Shown here: positions 7,903-17,273 of the stretch, piece after piece
How the letters are laid out: each line of letters starts with the position of its first letter
Position numbering within the stretch: position 1 is the stretch's first letter
Assembly: GCA_028712695.1 (NCBI GenBank)
Contig: JAQTQZ010000010.1
Location: forward strand, 1-64,000
Length of the DNA stretch: 64,000 nucleotides
Source: Methylovulum sp.
Lineage (GTDB): Bacteria > Pseudomonadota > Gammaproteobacteria > Methylococcales > Methylomonadaceae
Direction of reading: 5' to 3'
Notes under the pieces: generated by a model
Databases searched by the model: none
What the model was told of the DNA's origin: nothing
Seen by the model: the letters and a program-made list of their open reading frames with translations, nothing else
Position numbers and translations under genes: made by a program

Positions 7903-9471
7903 ATGAAAATAACAAAATCGTTACCCCTGTCTGTCTTAACCGCTCTGCTATTGCCTTTGGCAAACTTTGCCATAGCGGATGAAGGACAAAAAATGCACCA
8001 ACTCTACGAGGACAATTGTGCCAGTTGCCATGGTTCCGACCACGGCGGCTATTTGGCGCCGGCGCTAAATGCCGACACGCTCAAAGGCCGCAGCCCCACC
8101 GCCTTACGCACGATTGTCATGGCAGGCAGTTTTGATACGCTAATGCCTCCGTTCTACGGCAAGTTGACCGATGACGAGATACGCGGCGTTATCAAACATC
8201 TGCAAAACACGCCTAAATTGCCTAATCCACCGTTTACCATCGATGACATGAAAGCGTCGCTGAAAGTTTATGTCGCCGATGAAAGTAAGTTGCCCAGCAA
8301 ACCGGCTTACGCTATCGACAACATGGATGATGTCATCGGCGTGGCAGCGCGTGGCAAATACGGACGCGGTGAAGGTTCACGGGCAATCTTCATCAACAGC
8401 AAAACGCACCAAAAAATCGGCGAAGTGCCCACTGGCACTGCTGCGCACATCATTGACTACAATCCTGCCAACCCCCGCTGGGCCTATGTCAAAACCGACA
8501 CCGCCGAGATTTTTAAAGTTGACTTATACTCCATGCAAGCCGTGCGCAGCATCAAAACTGGCTGGAACGGGCCTGGCATGGGCGTATCGCGTGACGGCAA
8601 ATACATCATGGCGGGTTCGTTCGTACCGCACAATGCGGTAATTTTGAACGCGGACACTTTAGAACCGCTGAAAACGTTTGAATTGGAAGGCATAGACCCT
8701 GACGGCAAGCAAGTCAGCTCCGATTCCGGGATGATCATTGGCACGCCGTTTGATGATATTTTTGCCATTGCTCTGGAAAACGCCGGACAAGTCTGGGTGG
8801 TTGACTTGAAAGACGGCTTTCCCGTCACCCGCATCACCGATGTCGGCCATCATTTGCATGATGCGTTCCTGACCCACGGCGGCCGCAAGCTGATGATCGC
8901 CTCTTACGATGACAGCATCGTCGCCGCGATTGACCTGAAAGACCGCAAAATCATCAAAAAATTGGCTGCCGGTTGTGTGCCGCACGTTGGCGGCGGTTCT
9001 GCCGTTGTTGTTGATGGCCGTACTTTAGGCTTTGGCACCAACTTTGGCGATTGCGACAAAACCGTCGTCAGCGTTTGGGATCTGGACAAAATGGAAGTGG
9101 TTAAACAGATACCCGTCTCCGGTGGCACCGAATCCCCCGCCGCCCATGCCAACGCGCCGTATGTTGCCGTGGACATCATTAGCAAAGACAGACGTGCCCG
9201 CACCGTGCAACTGATCGACAAGAAGACTTTGGAAGTCGCCAAAACCTTGGATGTTGGCGGTCATGCTTACTTCCCCGAATACAGCGCCGACGGCAAGTTC
9301 CTCTACGTCAGCGCCGGTTACAGCGGTGATGAAGTGGTCGTTTATGATTCCACCAGTCTGGAAAAAGTCGCTTCGATCAGCATGGAAAGCCCCGCCGGTA
9401 TTTTCTCGCATGGGCGGGTACGTTACATGACGCGTGGTCTGTCGCCTGATGAAATCAAAGGAGCCAACTAA
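7903..9471 (+). CDS. cytochrome cd1-type protein (NirS/NirN/NirF-like propeller with N-terminal cytochrome c)
   Basis: Periplasmic 522-aa protein from the ATG at 7903, which directly precedes a signal peptide ending near residue 25; an upstream in-frame start would bury that signal. The single haem c motif CASCH is at 39-43, followed by a C-terminal eight-bladed d1-type propeller. Histidines in contexts TAAHIIDY, HHLHDAF and CVPHVGGG sit where NirS has its proximal and two distal haem d1-pocket histidines, as I recall them. The C-terminal SPAGIFSHGR resembles the NirF/NirN ending. It could be a nitrite reductase, a NirN-like dihydro-haem d1 dehydrogenase, or a divergent relative. No haem d1 synthesis genes are nearby. 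The stop overlaps the next start (TAATG). Confidence 0.8.
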   Translation: MKITKSLPLSVLTALLLPLANFAIADEGQKMHQLYEDNCASCHGSDHGGYLAPALNADTLKGRSPTALRTIVMAGSFDTLMPPFYGKLTDDEIRGVIKHLQNTPKLPNPPFTIDDMKASLKVYVADESKLPSKPAYAIDNMDDVIGVAARGKYGRGEGSRAIFINSKTHQKIGEVPTGTAAHIIDYNPANPRWAYVKTDTAEIFKVDLYSMQAVRSIKTGWNGPGMGVSRDGKYIMAGSFVPHNAVILNADTLEPLKTFELEGIDPDGKQVSSDSGMIIGTPFDDIFAIALENAGQVWVVDLKDGFPVTRITDVGHHLHDAFLTHGGRKLMIASYDDSIVAAIDLKDRKIIKKLAAGCVPHVGGGSAVVVDGRTLGFGTNFGDCDKTVVSVWDLDKMEVVKQIPVSGGTESPAAHANAPYVAVDIISKDRRARTVQLIDKKTLEVAKTLDVGGHAYFPEYSADGKFLYVSAGYSGDEVVVYDSTSLEKVASISMESPAGIFSHGRVRYMTRGLSPDEIKGAN

Positions 9472-9782
9472 TGAAGCGCTTGTTGCTTTCAGGATTGCTG
9501 ACGTTGTGCTTTGCCACTGCCGACAACGTCAGTGCGGCGGTTATTTATGCCGGACAAGCACGGGCAGCGGCGGTGTGTTCGCAATGCCACGGCATTAAAA
9601 ACCCATCTGCCGAAGCGCCATTCCCGCCCTTGGCCGGACGCGACGAGGCCTACTTGCAAACCGCCCTTAAACAATACCGCGATAAAACCCGCAAGTCCGA
9701 CATCATGAACGCGATTGCCGGTTCTTTATCGGATGCCGACATTGCCAATGTTGCGGCGTATTACGCTAAGTTGAAACCTTGA
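9471..9782 (+). CDS. small periplasmic cytochrome c
   Basis: A 103-aa class I cytochrome c with an N-terminal signal peptide (about 22 residues), a single CSQCH haem motif and a C-terminal axial methionine candidate in KSDIMNAIAGSLSDADIANVAAYY. It starts within the stop of the cd1-type gene and its own stop overlaps the next start, so translation of all three is coupled. Likely electron carrier to or from the cd1-type protein. Confidence 0.88.
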   Translation: MKRLLLSGLLTLCFATADNVSAAVIYAGQARAAAVCSQCHGIKNPSAEAPFPPLAGRDEAYLQTALKQYRDKTRKSDIMNAIAGSLSDADIANVAAYYAKLKP

Positions 9783-10126
9783 TGTGGTTATCAAAGGGAG
9801 TGAAAAAGCCTATTTTTTCACTCCACCTTTTTTTGACGCTCTGCTTGCCCATATCTAGCGTTTGGGCAACAGAACCCTCGCCAGCACGGCAAACCGAACT
9901 GCTCAACCTGCTCAAAAACGACTGCGGAGCCTGCCACGGCCTAACCTTACAAGGTGGCATGGGGCCTGCGTTATTGCCGGAAAGCCTCGCCGGAAAACCG
10001 GATGAGTTGCTGGTGACAACCATTTTGGAAGGTCGTAAGGGTGCGGCTATGCCGCCTTGGAAGCCGTTTATGACTCGGGATGAGGTGGTTTGGTTGGTTG
10101 GTGTTTTACGGGGAGGGAAGCGGTAA
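9782..10126 (+). CDS. nirC: cytochrome c55X (NirC-like)
   Basis: About 114 aa with a signal peptide, the haem motif CGACH and the NirC-like body (GLTLQGGMGPALLPESLAGKP, then a GxxMPPW axial-ligand motif). In pseudomonads NirC is a small cytochrome of the nir cluster, thought to feed electrons during haem d1 maturation. The ATG at 9782 shares its A with the previous stop (TGATG). Its presence supports a nir-type origin for the cluster. Confidence 0.75.
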   Translation: MWLSKGVKKPIFSLHLFLTLCLPISSVWATEPSPARQTELLNLLKNDCGACHGLTLQGGMGPALLPESLAGKPDELLVTTILEGRKGAAMPPWKPFMTRDEVVWLVGVLRGGKR

Positions 10127-10178
10127 ATTAAGTCGGGTCGCCATAACGTAATCACATCCCCCTTATCTATCTGGCCGA

Positions 10179-10586
10179 TTAATCGGCTATTTTTTCCAAC
10201 GCGTTGAGCAAGTTGATCAATTTAGTTGAATGCAGCCAAGCTGTTTGTTTGGCATTTTCAATATCAGGGTTGTTTTCAGTGATATCAAAAGCTGTTTCGT
10301 GGAAAGCAATATGGGTTTTTTCCACAATATTTATAAGATTTTGTTTATCATGCGAAAACGCATCCATATTTGGTTTTATTTCAGAATAAAACATTTTTCC
10401 AAAAGCGCATTCAGTAGGTTTTTTATGGTTAAAGACCGCGTTATGGTTGAGGCATTTTTGTATGCCATTGATATATAAAATATGTTGCGCCATAAAAAGG
10501 CTAAAAGAAATATTGGCCATATTATCCGTCCCTATGGATTGCAGCAGGTCAGCAATGGTGGGTTGTGGTTTAGCCGTTGAGATCAC
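10179..10586 (-). CDS. stand-alone CZB (chemoreceptor zinc-binding) domain protein
   Basis: A 135-aa cytosolic protein made almost wholly of a CZB domain: histidine in AQHILYINGIQ, cysteine in ECAFGKMFY and histidines in KTHIAFHETAF are the expected zinc ligands. CZB domains usually sit at the end of chemoreceptors or diguanylate cyclases and sense zinc or redox state; this one has no attached output domain. It is convergent with the cytochrome cluster, 52 bp away. Role unknown. Confidence 0.78.
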   Translation of the reverse strand: MISTAKPQPTIADLLQSIGTDNMANISFSLFMAQHILYINGIQKCLNHNAVFNHKKPTECAFGKMFYSEIKPNMDAFSHDKQNLINIVEKTHIAFHETAFDITENNPDIENAKQTAWLHSTKLINLLNALEKIAD

Positions 10587-11086
10587 AGCCGTTATTCCGG
10601 CAGGGATGTAAGCTATTTTTAGACCAATTCAAACCCAATCGCTACCTTATATTGTTATAGTGATTTTATGATTGCCGCGAAAGCGATAGGCAAAGCAATT
10701 ATCAGTTTGTTATTGATTTAATATATTATTATATTTTAATAAATATGCAAGTTTTTGCACTTCGTAGCAGGCAAGGCTTTGTCCTGGCTGGTGTGTAAGG
10801 TTGGGAGGACGCGGTGAAGCCTAATATTTACCGCTCCGATGGATTGCCGTCACTTTCCTTGCCATTATCTTGTGGCAGGGGATTCATTAATTGCCTATAG
10901 GCCTGAGAAGGCTTGCTATATTTTCATTGTTGATTAGCGTAAAGGGCGGATGCTAACTTGATTGCTTAAAGTGAAGTTTGAGGGCGGGTAAATCTGTTAC
11001 AATGTTGCGCATATCAAGCAATGCGGATGGTATAGCAACCATCACGCGTATCGAAGACCTTCAACTTTATCATCAGCAGAAACTCC
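10587..11086. other. intergenic region before lepA
   Basis: No gene is seen in these 500 bp. It holds an AT-rich stretch at about 10700-10750 and a TACAAT -10-like hexamer near 11000 that could belong to the lepA promoter; no well-spaced -35 element is evident. Confidence 0.4.
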
Positions 11087-12886
11087 GTGGATTTAAAACA
11101 TATCAGAAATTTCTCCATTATCGCACATATCGACCATGGCAAATCAACCTTGGCAGACCGGTTTATCCAGATTTGCGGCGGTTTGACTGACCGCGAAATG
11201 TCGGCTCAGGTGCTTGATTCGATGGATATTGAAAGGGAGCGCGGCATCACCATTAAAGCGCAAAGCGTCACCTTGGATTTCAAGGCGAAAGATGGGGAAA
11301 TTTACCAGCTCAATTTTATCGACACACCCGGGCATGTAGACTTTTCTTATGAAGTCTCCAGGTCGCTGGCTGCTTGCGAAGGCGCGTTGCTGGTGGTCGA
11401 TGCCGCACAAGGCGTGGAGGCTCAAAGTGTCGCCAATTGTTACACGGCGATAGAGCAGGGGCTCGAAGTCGTGCCGGTACTGAACAAGATCGACTTGCCA
11501 TCCGCCGAGCCTGAGCGGGTGCAGTCTGAAATAGAAGAGGTTATTGGGATTCCGGCGGATGAAGCGCTGATGATTAGCGCAAAAACTGGCTTAGGCGTTA
11601 AAGATGTGTTGGAACAATTGGTGATTAAAGTGCCGCCGCCGCAAGGCGATATTGACGGGCCGTTGCAAGCGTTGATTATTGACTCTTGGTTTGATAGCTA
11701 TTTAGGGGTGGTGTCGCTGGTTAGGATTATGCACGGCAGCATCCGCAGAAAGCAAAAGATCACTATCATGTCAACCGGAAAATCATTTCTTGCCGAAAAA
11801 GTGGGTGTTTTTACGCCTAAGCGTCTGGAAAGGGACGTGCTGAATACCGGCGAAGTGGGTTTTCTGGTTGCAGGTATTAAAGATATTTTCGGCGCGCCGG
11901 TCGGTGACACAATTACTTGGACTGACAAACCGGCTAAAGAGCAGCTCACCGGATTTCAGCGGGTGCAACCACGGGTTTTTGCCGGGCTCTATCCGGTCAG
12001 TTCCGATGACTACGAAGATTTGCGCGAGGCATTGAACAAACTGAATCTCAATGATGCGGCGTTGCAATTTGAACCTGAATCATCCCAGGCCTTGGGTTTT
12101 GGCTTCCGGTGCGGATTTTTAGGCATGCTGCACATGGAAATCGTGCAAGAGCGGCTCGAGCGTGAATACGATGTCGATTTGATCACCACGGCTCCGACAG
12201 TGATTTATGAGGTCATCACCCATAATGGGACAGTGCTGATGGTTGATAATCCGGCAAAACTGCCGGATATAGGGGTGATTAAGGAAATCCGCGAGCCCAT
12301 TATCCGCGCTAATATCCTCGTGCCCGAAGCTTATCTGGGCGGGGTGATAAACCTTTGTATAGAAAAGCGTGGCGTACAGAAAGATATGCAGTTTGCAGGA
12401 CGCCAAGTGTCATTGCATTATGAAATGCCGCTTAGCGAAGTTGTGCTGGATTTTTTTGACCGCCTAAAATCGGTTAGCCGTGGCTTTGCTTCATTCGATT
12501 ATGAATTCCTGCGCTTTCAGGAAGCTGATCTGGTCAAATTGGATGTGCTGATTAACAATGATAAAGTCGATGCCTTGTCGACTATTGTCCATAAAGACAT
12601 GAGCCAGAATCGTGGTCGCGACCTAGTGGAAAAAATGAAAGATTTGATTCCTCGGCAAATGTATGAGGTCGCGATACAAGCGGCGATAGGCGCTAAGGTT
12701 ATTGCCCGTTCTACGGTTAAAGCGATGCGCAAAAATGTGACGGCCAAATGTTATGGCGGCGACATTAGCCGTAAGAAAAAATTGTTGGAAAAGCAAAAAG
12801 CCGGAAAGAAACGTATGAAACAAGTCGGCAATATTGAAATCCCCCAAGAAGCGTTTTTGGCGGTTTTGCAGCTTAACAAGGAATGA
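11087..12886 (+). CDS. lepA: elongation factor 4 (LepA)
   Basis: Ribosome-associated translational GTPase, 599 aa, the full family length. The G1 motif AHIDHGKS is at residues 13-20, followed by RERGITIK, the DTPGHVDF switch II and NKIDLP. The LepA-specific C-terminal domain is intact (ending [11 protein letters not shown]). The start is GTG at 11087, giving the canonical N-terminus. First gene of the lepA-lepB-rnc-era-recO-pdxJ block. Confidence 0.98.
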   Translation: MDLKHIRNFSIIAHIDHGKSTLADRFIQICGGLTDREMSAQVLDSMDIERERGITIKAQSVTLDFKAKDGEIYQLNFIDTPGHVDFSYEVSRSLAACEGALLVVDAAQGVEAQSVANCYTAIEQGLEVVPVLNKIDLPSAEPERVQSEIEEVIGIPADEALMISAKTGLGVKDVLEQLVIKVPPPQGDIDGPLQALIIDSWFDSYLGVVSLVRIMHGSIRRKQKITIMSTGKSFLAEKVGVFTPKRLERDVLNTGEVGFLVAGIKDIFGAPVGDTITWTDKPAKEQLTGFQRVQPRVFAGLYPVSSDDYEDLREALNKLNLNDAALQFEPESSQALGFGFRCGFLGMLHMEIVQERLEREYDVDLITTAPTVIYEVITHNGTVLMVDNPAKLPDIGVIKEIREPIIRANILVPEAYLGGVINLCIEKRGVQKDMQFAGRQVSLHYEMPLSEVVLDFFDRLKSVSRGFASFDYEFLRFQEADLVKLDVLINNDKVDALSTIVHKDMSQNRGRDLVEKMKDLIPRQMYEVAIQAAIGAKVIARSTVKAMRKNVTAKCYGGDISRKKKLLEKQKAGKKRMKQVGNIEIPQEAFLAVLQLNKE

Positions 12887-12938
12887 TCCGGCTTTTCCCT
12901 CATACACTGATTACTTATAACCTACAGACTTAACTATT

Positions 12939-13715
12939 ATGGATTTTGATTTCTCTTTTTTCCTGCTGCTGGCAACGGTGGTTACGGGCACACTCTGGGG
13001 CGGCTATCTGCTGTACCTAAAAACGCAAGGCGCGACATTTGACGAAGAAAATGAGCCAATAATTGTCGAGTATGCGCGGTCATTTTTTCCGATAGTGCTG
13101 ATAGTCCTTTTGTTGCGCTCATTTTTGGCCGAGCCGTTCCGTATCCCGTCAGGCTCTATGATGCCTACCTTGTTGGTGGGTGATTTTATTCTGGTGAATA
13201 AATTTACTTACGGTATTCGCCTGCCGGTCATTAATACTAAAGTGGTGGAGATAAACGAACCGCAACGCGGCGATATCGTCGTGTTCCGCTTTCCTAAAGA
13301 CCCAAAAGTCGACTATATCAAACGGATTATTGGTTTGCCCGGGGATAAAATTGTTTATGAAAATAAAAAACTGACTGTCAATGGGGTGCCGGCCAAGCAA
13401 ATTTCATTAGGACGCTATGAAGGGGTTGGTCAGGGACGGGACATGACCGGTGCCGAGCACTTGTTGGAAGACCTGACTGGCGTTGAGCACAGTATTTTAA
13501 TCAGGGATGGCGCGCTTTCAGCGGAGGGCGTTTATGTGGTGCCTGAACATAGCTATTTTGTCATGGGAGATAATCGTGACAACAGCAACGATGGCCGTTA
13601 CTGGGGGATGGTGCCTGAAGATAATCTGGTCGGAAAGGCGTTTTTTATCTGGATGAGCTGGGATTGGCAATATAAAGGTGTCAGTTTTGAACGTATTGGT
13701 ACGGTACTCAAATAA
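12939..13715 (+). CDS. lepB: signal peptidase I
   Basis: Membrane-bound serine protease that removes signal peptides from exported proteins. Two N-terminal membrane segments (about 4-26 and 50-62) precede the catalytic domain. The Ser/Lys dyad is visible: serine 73 in PSGSMMPT and lysine 128 in DYIKRIIGLPGD; the GDNRDNSNDGRYWG box is near the C-terminus. 258 aa, 53 bp after lepA. Confidence 0.97.
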   Translation: MDFDFSFFLLLATVVTGTLWGGYLLYLKTQGATFDEENEPIIVEYARSFFPIVLIVLLLRSFLAEPFRIPSGSMMPTLLVGDFILVNKFTYGIRLPVINTKVVEINEPQRGDIVVFRFPKDPKVDYIKRIIGLPGDKIVYENKKLTVNGVPAKQISLGRYEGVGQGRDMTGAEHLLEDLTGVEHSILIRDGALSAEGVYVVPEHSYFVMGDNRDNSNDGRYWGMVPEDNLVGKAFFIWMSWDWQYKGVSFERIGTVLK

Positions 13716-13740
13716 TCACTCATAATAAGGGGGAAGAGGC

Positions 13741-14118
13741 ATGAAGACAGCATTTAAACGTCAACGCGGTTTAACTTTTATTTCGTTGGTTTTTGTTCTT
13801 GGCATAGTCGGTTTTTTTGTCTTGCTGATTTTTAAGATAGGCCCTATTTATTTGGATCACAGCAAAGTTGCTAGTGCATTGGCGGCGGTTGAAGAAGCGC
13901 CTGATGCAGCGACGCTAAGTGAGCAGGATATTAGGGAAATGTTGCGCAAACGCTTTGATCTCAATTATGTGAGTGATGCCAGCGATAGTGACATCAAAGT
14001 GTATAAAAGCGGTTATTATCTGAAAGTTGAAATTCAGTATGAAGTGGTTAGGAAAATTATGGGCAATTTGAGCGTGTTAGTGGAGTTTGATGACGTTGTC
14101 GAGGTGGGTAAGCAGTGA
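13741..14118 (+). CDS. DUF4845 membrane protein
   Basis: A 125-aa protein with one N-terminal membrane segment (residues 12-30) preceded by RQRGLTF, a motif like that of prepilin-type N-termini. The DUF4845 family is regularly found between lepB and rnc in gammaproteobacteria; its function is unknown. A GGGGGAAGAGG ribosome site precedes the ATG. The stop overlaps the GTG start of rnc. Confidence 0.85.
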   Translation: MKTAFKRQRGLTFISLVFVLGIVGFFVLLIFKIGPIYLDHSKVASALAAVEEAPDAATLSEQDIREMLRKRFDLNYVSDASDSDIKVYKSGYYLKVEIQYEVVRKIMGNLSVLVEFDDVVEVGKQ

Positions 14119-14795
14119 TAAAAAAGCCGGAAGCCTTAGCCAAAAAGCTCGGGTTGACATTTAATGACCCTAAAATTTTTACGACAGCGTTAACCCATCG
14201 TAGTTTTAGTGCGAATAATAATGAGCGTCTGGAATTTTTAGGTGACTCAATCTTAGGTTTTGTGATTGCCCAAAAGTTGTATGACCAATTTCCGGAGGCC
14301 AGTGAAGGTGCGTTAAGCCGGATAAGGGCGAGTTTGGTCAATGAAACGTCATTGGCTGAGTTAGCTAGAAAACATCAGTTAGGGGAGTATTTGTTGCTAG
14401 GCCCGGGTGAGCTGAAAAGCGGTGGGTTCCGCCGCGACTCTATCCTGTCGGATGCGCTGGAAGCGATTATGGGGGCGTTGTTTAAAGACCAGGGTATTGT
14501 GGCTTGCCAGCAGTGGATAGAAATATTGTTTGCGGATAAATTACAGGGGTTGTCGTCAACGCATGGCCAAAAAGACCCTAAAACACAATTACAAGAACTC
14601 ATGCAGGCGAGAAAACTGGATTTGCCTGACTATACGTTATTGACCATGACTGGGCCTTCGCACGAACAAACCTTTAAAGTGCAATGCACCATATCGTTAA
14701 TAGCCGACATCTCTATTGGTACCGGCATATCCCGAAGAAAAGCCGAGCAGGCGGCGGCAGAAAAAATGCTTGAATTATTAAATAAGGCTGATTAA
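14115..14795 (+). CDS. rnc: ribonuclease III
   Basis: Double-strand-specific endoribonuclease for rRNA maturation and mRNA turnover. The 226-aa protein has the catalytic signature ERLEFLGDS at residues 37-45 and a C-terminal double-stranded-RNA-binding domain ending in GISRRKAEQAAAEKML. It uses a GTG start at 14115 that overlaps the preceding TGA, and its stop overlaps the era start. Confidence 0.97.
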   Translation: MIKKPEALAKKLGLTFNDPKIFTTALTHRSFSANNNERLEFLGDSILGFVIAQKLYDQFPEASEGALSRIRASLVNETSLAELARKHQLGEYLLLGPGELKSGGFRRDSILSDALEAIMGALFKDQGIVACQQWIEILFADKLQGLSSTHGQKDPKTQLQELMQARKLDLPDYTLLTMTGPSHEQTFKVQCTISLIADISIGTGISRRKAEQAAAEKMLELLNKAD

Positions 14796-15679
14796 TGAAT
14801 TGTGGTTTCGTAGCCCTGATAGGGCGGCCTAATGTGGGCAAATCAACACTAATGAACCATTTGCTGAAGCAAAAAATCAGCATTACTTCGCGTAAGCCGC
14901 AAACGACCCGGCACCGCATATTGGGTATTAGCACTACCACCGCAGGGCAAGCCATCTATATGGATACGCCCGGCATGCACAATAATGAGAGCCGCGCGTT
15001 AAACCGGCACTTAAACCGCACCGCAGAAGCCACTTTGTTGGGTGTCGATGTGATTGTCTGGTTGATTGACGGGTTGTCTTGGCACGAATACGATGAAGTT
15101 ATCTTTAAGAAACTGGAGCAGGCTGGTTTGCCAGTGATTTTGGCGGCTAATAAAGTTGATAAGGTTAAAGACAAGGAAGATATTCTAGCGTTTTTTGCAA
15201 CGGCCCAGCACCGTTTCCCCTTTGCACATTTAATCCCTATTTCAGCCTTAAAAAACACCAATCTTGAGCGCTTGGAAGGGCTGATTATGGAGATGTTGCC
15301 GGAACGTGACCTGATCTACCCAGAAGATCAGGTCACCGACCGCCCCGAACGGTTTCTGGCCGCAGAAATTATCAGGGAGAAACTGACCCGACGTTTGGGC
15401 GAAGAGCTGCCTTATGTGTTGACCGTGGAAATTGAACGTTACGAAGAGCATCCTGGTCTTGCCAAAATCTATGCCATTATTTGGGTGGAAAAAGCATCGC
15501 AAAAAAATATTGTTATCGGTAAAGACGGCGAAATGCTGAAAAAAGTCGGTACTGATGCCCGTGTCGATATAGAAAGGCTGATTGGGCAAAAAGTTTATTT
15601 ACAGCTTTGGGTCAAAGTCAAATCCGGCTGGTCCGATAGTGAACGGGCGTTGCAAAGTTTAGGTTTTAATGACGGTTAA
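14795..15679 (+). CDS. era: GTPase Era
   Basis: Ras-like GTPase that binds 16S rRNA and helps assemble the 30S subunit. G1 GRPNVGKS at residues 10-17, DTPG and NKVD motifs are present, and a C-terminal KH domain carries the VIGKDGEMLKKVG loop. 294 aa, typical. It overlaps rnc by one base and recO by 11 bp. Confidence 0.97.
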   Translation: MNCGFVALIGRPNVGKSTLMNHLLKQKISITSRKPQTTRHRILGISTTTAGQAIYMDTPGMHNNESRALNRHLNRTAEATLLGVDVIVWLIDGLSWHEYDEVIFKKLEQAGLPVILAANKVDKVKDKEDILAFFATAQHRFPFAHLIPISALKNTNLERLEGLIMEMLPERDLIYPEDQVTDRPERFLAAEIIREKLTRRLGEELPYVLTVEIERYEEHPGLAKIYAIIWVEKASQKNIVIGKDGEMLKKVGTDARVDIERLIGQKVYLQLWVKVKSGWSDSERALQSLGFNDG

Positions 15680-16376
15680 CGGCATTTATTTGCAGCCTGG
15701 ATTTGTTTTGCAGCATCGCCATTTTCGTGAAACCAGTTTGCTTCTTGATGTCTTAACGCAAGATTACGGCAGGGTTTCAGTTATAGCGAAAGGGGTCAGA
15801 AAAGCCAAGTCGAAAACGGCCGGATTATTACAGCCATTTGTGCCGCTTAAATTGTCATTCATCGGCAAGTCTGAGCTAAAGCTATTGACCCACGTTGAAA
15901 TGGATCTACCCATGACAGCTTTAACGGGGCTCGCGCTTTATTGCGGATTTTATCTGAATGAACTGGTCTGCCGTTTTTTATATCCGTACGACCCGCATCC
16001 TGAAGTTTTTATTGATTATCGCGATTGTTTGGCGCAGTTGGGGGGCAAGCAGCCACTTGAAGCCGCTTTACGGTCATTTGAGCTTGCGCTCATGGAATAT
16101 AGCGGTTATGGCCTGCAATTGGAGTATGATTTTTATCATGGACAGCCGGTCGAGGCGGATAAAAAATACCATTTTAATGCTGAACAAGGGCCGGTTGCCG
16201 CCGAACAGGGGGAATTTTCAGGGTCAACCTTACAGGCACTTATCCGCAAAGACTTTACCCAGCCACAAGTGCTAAGCGAAGCCAAGCTGTTGATGCGGTC
16301 GGTTATAGACACGCATTTGCAAGGCAAATCATTAAAAAGCCGTACCGTTATCAATCAACTTATCAAGCAGCTATGA
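15669..16376 (+). CDS. recO: DNA repair protein RecO
   Basis: Recombination mediator that loads RecA with RecR in the RecFOR pathway. The 235-aa protein shows the N-terminal OB fold ([26 protein letters not shown]) and the helical C-terminal domain. The zinc-finger cysteines of some homologues are absent, as in E. coli. The start lies inside era; the stop overlaps pdxJ. Confidence 0.93.
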   Translation: MTVNGIYLQPGFVLQHRHFRETSLLLDVLTQDYGRVSVIAKGVRKAKSKTAGLLQPFVPLKLSFIGKSELKLLTHVEMDLPMTALTGLALYCGFYLNELVCRFLYPYDPHPEVFIDYRDCLAQLGGKQPLEAALRSFELALMEYSGYGLQLEYDFYHGQPVEADKKYHFNAEQGPVAAEQGEFSGSTLQALIRKDFTQPQVLSEAKLLMRSVIDTHLQGKSLKSRTVINQLIKQL

Positions 16377-17128
16377 CTATGAATAAACTACCGATCTTGT
16401 TAGGTGTCAATATCGACCATGTTGCGACGTTACGACAGGCCAGAGGCACGCGCTACCCCGAACCGGTGCAGGCCGCCTTGGTTGCCGAACAGGCCGGTGC
16501 GGACGGCATCACCGCACATTTACGCGAGGATCGCCGCCATATTCAAGACAGGGACATTTTTTTACTAAAAGATCTGCTACATACCCGCTTGAACTTGGAA
16601 ATGGCGGTGACTGATGAAATGGTTGCTATAGCCCGGCAGGTAAAGCCCGCTGCGTGTTGTCTGGTGCCTGAGAAGCGTGCCGAGCTCACTACAGAAGGCG
16701 GTCTGGATGTGGTGGCTAATTTAGCCCGCCTACAATCGGCGTGTGCCGCGCTGGCAGAGGCAAGTATTGACGTGTCGTTATTTATTGATCCCGATGTTAT
16801 CCAGATTGACGCAGCAGTAAAAGCTGGAGCGCCAGTCATTGAATTGCATACAGGACGCTATGCGGACGCTGGCAACCGTATTTTGCAAGCTGAAGAACTC
16901 GCCCGTATTCAACAGGCGGCCCGTTACGCACACAGTATTGGATTGCAAGTTAATGCAGGCCATGGGTTAAATTTTTATAATGTCGAAGCGATTTGTGCGA
17001 TACCGGAAATAGTCGAGCTTAATATCGGCCATGCCATTATTGCCCAAGCGCTCTTTTCAGGCTTGGCGCAAACGGTCAGTGATTTAAAGCAGGTAATGAA
17101 AAATGCTAGAGCCAACCGAGTCTGTTAG
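16373..17128 (+). CDS. pdxJ: pyridoxine 5'-phosphate synthase
   Basis: Final step of the DXP-dependent vitamin B6 pathway, condensing 1-deoxyxylulose 5-phosphate with 3-amino-2-oxopropyl phosphate. The 251-aa TIM barrel has [17 protein letters not shown] at the N-terminus and the HTGRYA and NAGHGLN phosphate-binding motifs. It overlaps recO by 4 bp. acpS, the usual next gene, is not here; lnt follows after a short gap. Confidence 0.97.
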   Translation: MTMNKLPILLGVNIDHVATLRQARGTRYPEPVQAALVAEQAGADGITAHLREDRRHIQDRDIFLLKDLLHTRLNLEMAVTDEMVAIARQVKPAACCLVPEKRAELTTEGGLDVVANLARLQSACAALAEASIDVSLFIDPDVIQIDAAVKAGAPVIELHTGRYADAGNRILQAEELARIQQAARYAHSIGLQVNAGHGLNFYNVEAICAIPEIVELNIGHAIIAQALFSGLAQTVSDLKQVMKNARANRVC

Positions 17129-17273
17129 CTATTCCTTCATTAATAAAACTTGGGTGCGGATTTATTGCTTCTGACTTTATCAGCCTCATTATAGCGACAT
17201 AGCGACTTGCCCGTCGGCTTTAGCCTTGTACACTTGGCTAAAGCCGTTCCAAATCTTCTTAAGCACTTATACC

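Noticed and set aside
7903-9471. Firm assignment as nitrite reductase NirS
   Set aside because: The C-terminal sequence resembles NirF/NirN and haem d1 genes are absent, so the enzyme identity cannot be fixed.
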